Source of the DNA: Hippopus hippopus
Taxonomy: Eukaryota; Mollusca; Bivalvia; Cardiida; Cardiidae
Length of the DNA: 64,000 nt
Direction of reading: 5' to 3'
Assembly (NCBI GenBank): GCA_946811185.2
Contig: OX328096.1
Coordinates: forward strand, 39,754,011-39,818,010
Shown: piece after piece, positions 1 to 10,800 of the stretch
How positions within the stretch are numbered: the first letter of the stretch is position 1
Layout: the number at the start of each line of letters is the position of its first letter
Made by a program: the position numbers and the translations under genes
The notes under the pieces: generated by a model
Database searches by the model: none
The model's input: the letters and a program-made list of their open reading frames with translations, nothing else
What the model was told of the DNA's origin: nothing

Positions 1-422
1 TCAAGACAAACATTCTGACCAACTTTTATAAGTGTCTGATTGAAAATGTGGCCTCTACAGAGCACACAAAGTTTCTAAAAGATTTGTCCCAGTGACCTTC
101 ATTTTGACTCGACATGACCCAATTTCAAACCTTTCTGGGATATTATCAAGAGAGACATTCTGACCAAGTTTTAAGACTATCTTACTGAAAATGTGGCTTC
201 TACAGTGCCCACAAGGTTTTTCTAGAATTTGACCTTGTGTACTACTTTTTGACCAAACGTGACCCAATTTTGAAACTGTCAAAGATATTATCAAGACAAA
301 TATTTTCACCAACTTTCATGAGAATCCCACAGAAAATGTGGTATCTGCACGACTGACGATGCACGATGGACGCAGCACAATCACAAAAGCTCACCTTGAG
401 CACTTTGTGCTGAGTGAGCTAA
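1..422 (+). mobile_element. 3' part of a rolling-circle-like element with ~146 bp tandem units
   Basis: Nearly three units of a ~146 bp repeat start at 1, 146 and 292 (CAAGACAAACATTCTGACC). The element ends with CTCACCTTGAGCACTTTGTG, a hairpin tail and GAGCTAA at 422. The 5' part lies outside the window. Confidence 0.7.
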
Positions 423-655
423 AAAGTGTATTCTTTTAACCTCCCAAACCATTAGCCTACCCTTTCCTTTCTAGGAATTTTCTGATATACGTGCTTCTGT
501 GTGAAGTAGGTGAACTGTGGAGCTTCTATCTGTAATTTACTTTTCCTTTCATAAAACTTTAGTTGCTAAAGACAAAATGTAGTTGCTTTGCAGACAATTA
601 AGATCATAGAAAAGTTTGGTATTTGATCCATTATCTGATATCCTACCAGACTTTT

Positions 656-883
656 TTAACTCTTTACCACACAACAAAATTTTAGACTTGTCCAAATTGA
701 AAGCATTTGCAGATGACAAACTACATGTGGCTAAAATAATTAGACTTTCTTTGAAAAGGTAGAAAGGATTGTGGGGAAAGGAGAAAATGCTGGTTACCAG
801 CAATTTCTCCTTTTCCCACAATGTTTTTAAAAGCTTTCCTTTACAGGGTCGTTAAGAGTCGTGATTGTTTGGTAAAGAGTTAA
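656..883. mobile_element. TTAA palindromic MITE, near full length
   Basis: This copy is bounded by TTAA (656 and 880), with ends CTCTTTACCACACAAC and GATTGTTTGGTAAAGAGTTA. The central palindrome TGCTGGTTACCAGCA is flanked by inverted GTGGGGAAAGG and CCTTTTCCCACAAT arms. No coding capacity is present, so it is non-autonomous; TTAA targets with CCYTTT ends suggest piggyBac-type mobilisation. Confidence 0.85.
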
Positions 884-1057
884 ACCCTTTACCATTCAAT
901 CCTAAATTTAAACGACCCTTAGAAATAAGAATTGAAAATATTGTGGGAAAAGGACAAAATTCTGGTACTAGCATTTTCTCCTTTTCTCATGATGTTTTCC
1001 ATCATTTGGTTTGATGTCTGGACCAGTCTAAAATTTTGTTGTTAGGTACATAGTTAA
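880..1057. mobile_element. TTAA palindromic MITE, internally shortened
   Basis: This copy starts at the same TTAA that ends the preceding one and closes with TAGTTAA at 1057. The central palindrome is degraded (TTCTGGTACTAGCA). Two elements therefore sit end to end on one shared target. Confidence 0.7.
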
Positions 1058-1068
1058 ATGAAAAACAG

Positions 1069-2237
1069 CAGGGTTGCATCTAGAAATTTTCAAATAGGGG
1101 GGGTTGTCTCCCATCATCTTCAGAAAAAGGGGGGCATGTCCCCTCCTTCAAGTGTAAAGAGGGGGAATAAATTTCATGGCGGTTCCCATATTGTGGTAAA
1201 GGGTAAATATATTATCTGTTTTTGTCTTTGGAAAAATGATATCCATTAAAGGGTTATTCTAGTCTTCTTGTTTGTATGAATGTCCTGTAACTTTGTCTTT
1301 AACACTTGTTACAGTTCTATCACTACAACAAGAGGACTAACCTTCATCCTACCCTATCTATCCTACGTTGTTCAATATTTTCATTTCATAAATTCACTGA
1401 ATTTCTACCTCAGTATTAGAGATTTTAGCTTCCATCTATTGCTTATATTATTATTCAATATACAGATATTTATGTAAATTTACTGCTTAAATTCACTACC
1501 AATGCTGAAAAGACAGTCTGAAGCGCTTCTGATCAGAAGATGTCAAACTGACGTTTCGTTGCGTCATGGGTTTTCGCGTTTTTCTACATCGATCTTTTTT
1601 TCAGTTATTTTTTTGTAAGTACTTCCACATGATGTTGCAAGAATTTGTCAATAAGGGTTGCAGGTCACTTCAAAACATGTCATTTTACCCTAGGTAAGTG
1701 GACTGACATCATTATCTCGCTTTTCATTCCATGCCAGCTTGTTAAGTTGTGATAAATGGTGACATGTGGTCCGTCATACTTAATACTCACTGTTTATGAC
1801 GGAATTATTATCTTTCAAGAAATTTGTAGCCGTAATACATCACTTGTTGCCAGTAGATTTGCCAGTGCGTCATTTTTGGACACATTTTTCCTTATCGCAT
1901 TCGATGCCACTGGTGATCGACAGCGTGGGCCCTGCAGTGAGGCTTTTCGTCTGCATAACACAGATGACAAGCATCTATTGCCGTGATCAAAATAACCTGA
2001 CAGTCTACAATTTAAGTTTCTAATGATTATTGGTGTGACCCAGGCAAATTTTGTTACATTTTATTCCCCCGAAGTCGTTTTACTCTCTTTTCCCCCATTA
2101 TGGTGCGCATGGTCATGCAATTTTTGCGGGCTAGTTCGTTTTAGTGTGGGGTTTGGTGTGCAAACAAATTTCGTGTTTGCAGGACTTTTTATTTTGATGC
2201 AGGATTTCGGCAATCCCACACTCTAGATGCAACCCTG
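1069..2237. mobile_element. Non-autonomous hAT-like DNA transposon
   Basis: The terminal inverted repeats are CAGGGTTGCATCTAGA and TCTAGATGCAACCCTG, flanked by AAACAG on both sides (a six-base duplication). CAGGG ends are typical of hAT elements. No transposase reading frame is visible in the 1.17 kb. A related element with CAGTGTTGCATCCAGG ends lies at 10033-10836. Confidence 0.65.
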
Positions 2238-2245
2238 AAACAGGC

Positions 2246-3100
2246 TTAAAGTTGCAATATTGGGATCTCCTCTTCCGACAGCAGACAGCTGTTTTGTTTA
2301 TTTGCATTTTAAAAACATTTTCAAATATGTAGTATTCTGGTCCTTTTTCATACTGTAAAGAGTACTATCCTACATTTAGCACTGAACAGATAATAATCCC
2401 TGGTGCCATTTTCCACAGTTCTTACTTTCATGATGAAATATGGCAATAGCATTTCCTTCCTCATCCACAATGACTTTAAACCTAGTCACATGTTTCAATC
2501 TATTTACATAGCAATTTTTACAATAACAAATACTTATCACTATGGGTAGAGGGATGGTGACCAGGTGATCTAAAGTTCGATGTGGTAACTACATAATTGT
2601 TATAATACTAGTTCTACTTATCTAGATTGAGCCCTTCCATTGGTCCATGATGCTAGTAAATACTTGGCAGGAGACTTCTCAAAGTGATTCTGCACTTCTG
2701 GATGCATAATCTTTGATCCCTATTATCAATTCCTTCAATAATCACACTGTCAATGGTCCTGTGATCTTTCAGTCACAGACCTAGAATTTAAAATCACCCA
2801 TCAGCAAGTCACAAACATAACTTAATAACTCTTAAGAGATTTTCCATTCTAATCCTTCCTCATATGCTTCTATAATAAACATGTACAAAGCAACCAAATA
2901 TAACTCAACACCCCCTGTTAGAACTATCATTTCTTTGGTAGCACATTACTTTTAAAAACATTGTGGCAAAAGTAGTTTTGGACATAATGAAAGAAGTTTA
3001 CTAAATAAATGAAATGGATATGTTTAGAGATAACAGAACCATTACATATTACAAATTCAGGGCTGCCCTTGCCCTAACATATCTCACCAAATAAAAAGTA
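2246..3100. other. No gene recognised
   Basis: AT-rich sequence downstream of MRTF. I see no coding exon and no intact repeat. TTTATT at 2297-2302 would read AATAAA on the minus strand and is one possible distal MRTF poly(A) signal, but nothing confirms it. Confidence 0.4.
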
Positions 3101-3109
3101 GTAAAATTA

Positions 3110-3158
3110 GATCCAAGATCGGACTTCACAGAGCATGCAGTGTGATCTTGGACTTGTA
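3110..3158. repeat. Small palindromic repeat (GATCAAGATCAGACTGCA type)
   Basis: Inverted arms GATCCAAGATCGGACTTCAC and GTGTGATCTTGGAC surround a GAGCATGCA centre. Similar copies recur across the window. Confidence 0.5.
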
Positions 3159-3194
3159 TTGTTTGCAGAAAAGTAAGTTAAGCCTCAATGGTAA

Positions 3195-3420
3195 ACTTCT
3201 AACCAAACAATAAAATTTTAGATGCTTCCACCTTGTAAGTATTTGCAGTTGATAAAAATCCAAAGTGTGGCTCAAATAGGGAGATTCACCTTTCATAGGA
3301 TAGAAGACATTGTGGGAATAGGAGAAAATACTGGTTACCAGCATCATCTCCTTTTTTCACAATATAAAGCCTCTTTTCTTTGGGTCATGAATACACAGGA
3401 TTGTTTCGCAAAGGTTTAAT
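3195..3420. mobile_element. TTAA palindromic MITE, degenerate ends
   Basis: The core ACATTGTGGGAATAGGAGAA, ACTGGTTACCAGCATC and a closing GGATTGTTTCGCAAAGG identify the family. The outer TTAA is no longer intact on the left. Confidence 0.65.
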
Positions 3421-3423
3421 AAG

Positions 3424-3580
3424 TTAACACTGTACCAAACAATCCTGTTTCTGAAAGAAGTTTTTGAAAGCATTGTGGGAAAAGAAGCCATTTTTTTCAA
3501 TTGAGCCACGTTGAAATGGTCATCAGCAAAAGCTTTCACTTTGGTCCAGTCTAAAATTTTTCCGGCTAATAAAGAGTTAA
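3424..3580. mobile_element. TTAA palindromic MITE, deletion derivative
   Basis: Bounded by TTAA at 3424 and 3577. The right half of the palindrome is lost and replaced by a short AT run. It abuts the preceding copy in opposite orientation. Confidence 0.65.
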
Positions 3581-3690
3581 CAAAAACTATCTTTAAAGAA
3601 AGTGGTTGGATATACTATTGTAAGAAAATACTTCCCTGTGTAAATAATATTTCCTTTTTTCAAATCCCATTGTTTACTTCAAAAGCAAGT

Positions 3691-3917
3691 TTAACTCATT
3701 ACCAAAAGACATAATTTTAGAATTATCCAAACCAAAAATATTTGCAGACGACAAATTCAATGTGACTTAAATGATGAAATAAACTATTAAAGGGGCAGAA
3801 AACATTTTGGGAAAACATGAAAATGCTCACTGCCAGCAATTTATCCTTTTCCCACAATGTTTTCAAAACCCTTTTCCTTCAGGTTCATTAAAATCTGAGG
3901 TTGTTTGGTAAAGGTTT
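3691..3917. mobile_element. TTAA palindromic MITE
   Basis: Starts TTAACTCATTACCAAAAGAC and ends GGTTGTTTGGTAAAGG. The centre is diverged (AAATGCTCACTGCCAGCAA). It lies just 3' of the MRTF stop codon and may be transcribed in the 3' UTR. Confidence 0.7.
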
Positions 3918-4017
3918 CAGAAGGATTACAAGGAAAAAATCTTACAAACAGATTAACATACTTCATATCTAATGAAAGGCAAGCGTAAAATCTATCTGCC
4001 TACTAAAACATATCTCC

Positions 4018-4883
4018 TTAACTTGTAGTTGTTCCTAATAACTTATCCCAGTTAGAACTGCTTGCCCCATTATTTAAATCTGAAGGTGTATTTAAGTCTG
4101 ACTCGTCTAAAGAAAACAAGTCTAACACCTCTTGTTGTGTTGTTGGAGTCAATATAGGATCTGATGGGAAAGAGACTGGTGCTGTTGCACTTAATGGTGT
4201 GAGTCCTGTGCTTGGCATTATAACATCTAACCAGTCTGGCACATCAATTTGCATATTAGTGTGCGAGTCCATATCCCCTAGGCCTAGATTTGCCAGATCT
4301 GGCTCAGATCCGTGATTAGATCGATGTGGAGAATGAGCCATTGGTATCGAGAGTAATGAAGTATCATTGGGTATCAAGTCCATTCTCGTATTTGTATCTG
4401 TTAGATCCAGATCTCCAAACCCAGTATCAGATGTCCAATCCATCGATGTTAAATCACTGTTTATAACTTCATTTAAATCAAACAAATCATCTGCATTTGA
4501 TTCGTCATTAGCAGTTGATACAGAAGCAGCTGTCACAATACAACAAGGCTGTGGAGACTGTGCCTCAGCTTTTATTTCTGTTTTAACACTGTCTAAATTA
4601 AATCCTACGTTGGTTTGTTGTTCCATTGGGAAATAGATCGAATTCTTAATGCTTTCTGTTCCACTAGTAGCTGCAATAGTTGTCATAACAGTAGGAAAGC
4701 CAGTTACTGTTGATAATGCAGAAGAAAACAACCCAGTTTGGTTAGTAATGTCAGTAATTGATGGTGATGAACTGGATCCATTAGATGATGTAAAGTTAGA
4801 TACAGACACTGTGGTAACTGTAGAAGACTGGGTACTTGTTTTTGGAGTTGGAGGTGGCTCCTGGGCAGCACTCTCCGGTAATT
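4018..4883 (-). CDS. MRTF: MRTF exon I: C-terminal transactivation domain and stop
   Basis: This terminal exon has 866 bases (acceptor TTTTCCAG) and ends in TAA at 4020-4018. After a Pro/Ser/Thr-rich start it carries overlapping sumoylation motifs VKTE and IKAEAQSP (4587-4552). Acidic-hydrophobic clusters follow (DDLFDLNEVI, FGDLDLTD, DWLDVIMPSTGLTPLS, VLDLFSLDESDL), the hallmark of the MRTF activation domain. The protein closes with SNWDKLLGTTTS. Confidence 0.95.
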
Positions 4884-7800
4884 CTGGAAAATGTATAAAA
4901 TCATCGTATCACATCTTATATGTTAGAACTAAGAATGCCTGAATTAAGTCACTTTTGCAGACAGCGTTGATCAAAATCAAACCGCCTGTTGTAAGCAGTC
5001 TGATCTTGGACCTTAAATGCCTTAAAAGCTTGCCACATCTGGATCAAATCAATGGCTAGGCATACAATATAATGTCCATAACATAATTCATGTTGTTATG
5101 TAAACTACACAGGGCATGTTTCTTGAAAATCTTCTTATCCCTACAATCATGCTATATGGAACAATATGGACAATAAGACATGTTGTTTGAGACTATAAAA
5201 TAGTGCAGATAGGTTCATCAGTTTTGGTGGGGACAAAAAGCCTGAATTACCTCCACTACGTATGAGAATCTCCAGCACATCATCCATTGTTTGACTTTTA
5301 ACACCAGGGGTATTACTGCTACCTGTGTCTGGTGACTGTAAACGAAACATGTAGATTTTATCATTGTTATTTTACACTGTAATTTTACTCAATTGCAGAT
5401 ACATTTTACCATATTTCCCCTAAGTATTCGGACACCCAAAATTTTCGGACAGCATTAATTATTTGCCAAAATAATTTATTTTTTGTTCCTAATTTCGGAC
5501 ACTTAGTAAAATGTCTGTCCCTTAATTTTCGGACGCGAAATTATAATGGTTTAGAAGTTTGACAAAGACCCGCAATACTCTTTCCCAAAGGACAAATTTT
5601 AGACCCTTCCAAACGGCAAGAGTTTGCATACGACAATTTTAAATTTTAAAAGTTATTAAAATGGCGGAAAGTTCTCCAAAGGGGTAGAAAACACGGTGAG
5701 AAAAGGATAAATTGCTCGTTACGAGCAATTTCTCCTTTTCCCACAGTGTTTTCGTAAGACTTGTACTGCAGACACGTAAAAACAAGGGCATGTTTGGGAG
5801 AGCGTTAATTAGCAAGTACCTGAGAATCGTAAATCGATCTTTGTTTTAAGGATTAATCCTTTGTATGGCATCTGATGATCACGGTAAACTGAATACGAGT
5901 GCTAATTTGTGTTACACAGGCTAGATATTTATGTCAAAAACCGTGATGCATTAAAGTCGTAAATTTTAGCGATAAACGCTGTAAGATACACTTTTAATGC
6001 ATAACGGTGTTGATAGTTGCAACGCCTGTACACAGTTCGACATGTTGACATGGAGACAAGAATGTGTATGAACGACGTAACCCGGTTTGGTTAGGTCAAG
6101 ATTAACCCTTAATAATAAACCCTTACCCTTAACAATAAATAACTGATTTTCACAATGTATTAATCCAATCCGACGTGTATTAAAATAGTGTAAAAGGGGC
6201 CTGAAATATATTTTTTCCAATTTAAATATTTTCCAGGTGTAGATACAGAATCGCATTGATAGGTAAAAATTGACAAGAATAAATGATTGGTTATCACTAA
6301 TCCAACCAATCAAATTACTAACAAGCGAGTATGTGCAGTACATGATCAAACATTCGGCGGCATACTACGTCATCCTCTTTGATCTTGGATTGTGTAGGGG
6401 AAATAATTAAAGCGTATTTCAGTGAGAAAAACATTTGCAAACATTCGTACTGTCATTAAACTTTTAATTGGGAACTACCTTGATTGACAGGTATTATTTG
6501 TCATACTTACTGTTAATTGACACCGCAAACCTGTAGATAATGGATCGTTAATAATTAAAATGTTCTTCGATACAGTGCGTTAGGAACTGAAGTTTTCCGA
6601 TAGAGATTTCCATCATCAATTCATCCCTAAATTTTCGGACAGTAAGACAATTATTTTTGTAAATTTTCGGACACCAAAATAAATAAATATTTTTTTTTCG
6701 TCCGAATACTTAGGGGAAATACGGTAAATGCCCAGTAGTGGCCAAAAGTAAACAATGTGGGTGTTAAATTGCATTTAAATTTAAATCATACCATTTAAAA
6801 GTATGGTAATTATTGTGAGGATGACAATCTGTTATTGTACGGTTGGTCCAAGTGTTAGTTGCTTGCACAAAATGAATTTTAAAACTAAGTAAAAAGTGTC
6901 AAGTTGCTCTATCTTTTGTTTCCTTTTTATCTGGCTTTAAAATTGATCTTTTTGCTAGTGACTAACACTTGGACCAACCATGAAACTATAAAGCAAGATT
7001 TTAAACTCATCAATAATGTTAGTATTAGTAGACAGCTAATTGCATGTAGCAAAGTAATGGAATTTTTCTTTATAAAAAGGTAAAAATATTGCATGAAAAG
7101 GAGAAAATTATGGTATCCTGTATTCTCTTTTTTTTTTAAACCGGCATTTCATCCACTTCCAACAACATTTTCAACAGCTTTCCTCCTTAAAATAGTACAG
7201 GAATGTTTGGAAAAAAGTCAACGCATTTAGTGATTTCACATTGTACATAGCAAGAAACAATATGTTTCTTTTCGTTTGCCAAAACAATTCAAGCCAGTAT
7301 AATTTTCCAAGCTGTTGTGGACTGGATATCAAATAGAGTCCTGAACAGTCTAAATCCAAGATCCTCAAATGAAGGTTGTTTTTTTTTCTTCAGACTGTAA
7401 AATTAACCATTACACCCATGTATTATAGCAAAAAATAAAGCATAGATTTTCCTAACCCATTTTGTGATTTTCAAAGGGTTTTTAAAAGCTATAATACCCT
7501 GGGCCCAGTTTCTCGAAAAAACTTAAGTCTCTTATTTTGCTCAAATCTACTGATGGACGCCATTTGCGACTAAAGTTGAGTTTGTTACTTAAAACTTATT
7601 ATTATTATTATTGTATTTTTAGTGCTGTCCGTCCGTCCTTCCTTCCATCCATCCGTCCGTGTGTCCATCCGGGAGAATATCTTCAATACCATTGGACAGA
7701 ATTTCGTGAAACTTCATACGTGTGTACAATAACCCATTCCGCTGATATACTTTTTTTTTATTCGTTGAAAAATGGCCGACTGGGAGCAATTTTAAGTTAC

Positions 7801-10800
7801 GCGGTCAAGCAAATTTTTCGGCTGGGGGTATCATTTCAACGAAATTGCTTGTTTTACTAATATTGACAGGCTTCAGAAACATTCTCAAATTTTAAGTTGA
7901 CACAAAATTTCAAAGTCAACTCAGCAAAATAATGGACTTAAGTCTGTTAAAATGACTTAAGTCCATTATTTAGCTGAGCTGAGTCCGAAACGTTGTGTCA
8001 ACTTAGGATTTGAAAATGTTTCTAAAGTCTGATAATGTTAGTAAAATGCGTCTGAAATAATGAAGTCAACTTAAGTTGGAAAATGGGTCTGTTTGCTGAC
8101 TTGAGTAAAATAAGAAACTTAATTTTTTTTTGTGAAGCCAGGCTATGGTATATTAAGATACATACATGTATTGTACTGAGTAATATCATGCTGGGACAAT
8201 ATCATTCTACATTTAAAAGTACTACTTCTACTACCACTACTCTTTATTCAAGCTTAACCCTTTACCAAACAATCCCTGGTTTTAACGACCCTGAGGAAGA
8301 AGCCTTCTGAAAACATTGTGGGAAAAGGAGAAAATGCTGGTAACCAGCATTTTCTCCCTTTCCCACTATGTTTTCTACTCTTCCAATGTCAAATTTCAAT
8401 TTTTGAGTCACGTTTATTTTGTCGTCTGCATATGCTTTCAATTTGGACAAGTCTAAAATTTTGTTGTTTGGTAAAGAGTTAATAATGCAAGGCATACTAC
8501 ATTTAAAACTAACACATGTAAGACATGAAATAAACTACATTAATGTATTTGTATAATACGGACAATACCTTTTTCTGTTTATGCTTGACAACATCATCAT
8601 ACTTTGGTGGCTCCTTCATTGGAATATAGAATGGGTTAGAAGATGTCCGTGACACAGGCTGCTGTGGAACAGCATTCACCGGTGATGATGGCAAGGAGGA
8701 AGACCTGAGAAAAGAGCAATCATCATCATTCATCTAGTCTGAACCAGACGATAAAAGTTTAGACTTATTGATAATGACAGCAGTAATTTTGTAGACATAG
8801 AGTTACAGTTAAAAGGGTAGAAAACTTTTTGGAATAAAGAATAAAAATCCAGTAAGCTAGCATTTTCTCGTATTCAAATTGTTTGAGCAAAAAATCTGTA
8901 TCAGTGACCACAAAATGGGTTTCTTGTCCAACATTATACATTGACTGATAAGACAACACACTCATCCATATCTGTAGAACTGGAATAAGTATTTATACGG
9001 AATATTATGTTGCAGTAACTTTCCCTGTGCTTGTATTTAATTCGAGCAGTGGGAGAAAATCTAATACCGTGTGAGACCTTTGGTCTCGCATGATGTCAAA
9101 ATTTTCTTTTGCAGCAAGAAGTAAATACAAGCACCAGGAAAGTTACTACAACATAATATTCCTTTTATTATATACCTACAATTTCAACGACAACATTTTG
9201 CACTTATAGACATTTTTCGAAAACGGTAAACAGAATAAGACAATTAATAGTGTGGAAGGTAGTAACTCTGTTTTCATGAATGGCCGATTAATATTACAGC
9301 GTAACATTTTGACTATCAAATCGCAAATCAATGCATGCTTAGTCCATTGGCGAGATACGTCATCATACCATCTTTGGTACAATGTTTCACAGTGTGTAGA
9401 TACAGATTTTTTTCCGCTGTGTGTGTTATTTTATCCAATTGCGATGCACGTATTTGAATAAAGTGCTCAGCTATATGGTCACCATTTTTTTCTTTTCCCC
9501 TCATCACCAGAACACAACTTCAGTTGCTTTTGTGGACAGTGAAGATCAAAATCAGACAAGCCAGTCTAATTGTGATCTACAGTGACAGATATTTTATGGA
9601 AGTCTGCATTTAAATTGCAATATTTGGGTCTTAGTTCTTGACTGCAAATGTCCACTTTCAGCAAAAAAAGTGTTTATAGAAAATAGGCTTTGTCTGTCAA
9701 CTTTATCGATGTTGTTCACAATTTTGAATGTATCACATGTTTTCCATACTTGTACTAAATCCTAATTCTTTACCATACATCAACAAGAGGGCCATGATGG
9801 CCGTGAAGGTGCTCACCTGTGCCTTTTGAACAAATATGACCCATTTTCAATCTCCTTCGACATATTATGACAAACATTCTAACAAGCTTTTATAAGTATT
9901 GGACTGAAAATTTGGTCTCTAGCTTGTACACAAGCTTTTTCTAGGATTTCTCTCAGTGACCTAATTTTTAGCCCAACATAGCCCATTTCCCATTTTTAGT
10001 TATTATTAAAACAATGATTTTGACCACCTTTCCAGTGTTGCATCCAGGCTGGGCGATTGCGGGAATCCCCCTTTTTTTCAATTCTGTTGTGCAAGTTCAC
10101 AAACTTGATGGTGCAGAAATCGCGCAAAGACGTAACTCGCGCAAAAACAAAAAACCGCTGCGCGCCAAAAATATAATCGGGCCCTAGTCAGTCTATTGAA
10201 ATAACGGGAAAGTCCGACGAAGCTTCCTTACATCAATTGATATTACACTCATCGCTGTTTTTAGACTGTTCAAGAACAGTAATTCCAAATAGTCTCCGAT
10301 CTCCATATTGAAGTTTTTGTAATAAGCAGGGAACCACTATTCTCTACGCATTCACAGTGAATATGTAATTACATGTGTTTCCAGATTAAAAAAAAGACAA
10401 TACAGTATATTTGCGTGGCGATTTTTAAGTGTGTTAAACATTTTGACTGGTGTGTTAAAGCAGGATTAAATATGCCACTTAAACAAATTACAAACTTTTT
10501 AACGGGATTTGTTTGATCAAACGACGACACAACCCCCAGTTTTGATAAATCCAGTGAGAACTGCAAAGAACAAATTGAAGGTCCTTCGGGAACCACCGCA
10601 GTCAAGTAAGGCCGATTTGTTAGAACTGTAAGTCAGGTAATAATCATTCAAATTGAGAGACCGTCATCATCATTGTTTGATTATAACACCTGTGTGATAG
10701 ATCTAGTTTGGAAAGGAAAAAAAGAACGTTGTCTTTTTCAGTATTACACCAGTGCATAAAAATAAGGTAATATTTTTTGAATGATTAAAGTTTTTTCATT

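Noticed and set aside
5966..6349. 127-codon minus-strand open frame in the TA-flanked element
   Set aside because: It shows no DDE-type or helix-turn-helix features that I can recognise and is low in coding character.
7537..7860. Plus-strand open frame of 107 codons
   Set aside because: It runs through a simple-repeat tract (TTA and TCCG repeats) inside a repeat element.
8997..9163. CRISPR-like repeat or bacterial hairpin
   Set aside because: It is a single pair of inverted ends around a unique interior, which is a MITE structure in an animal intron.
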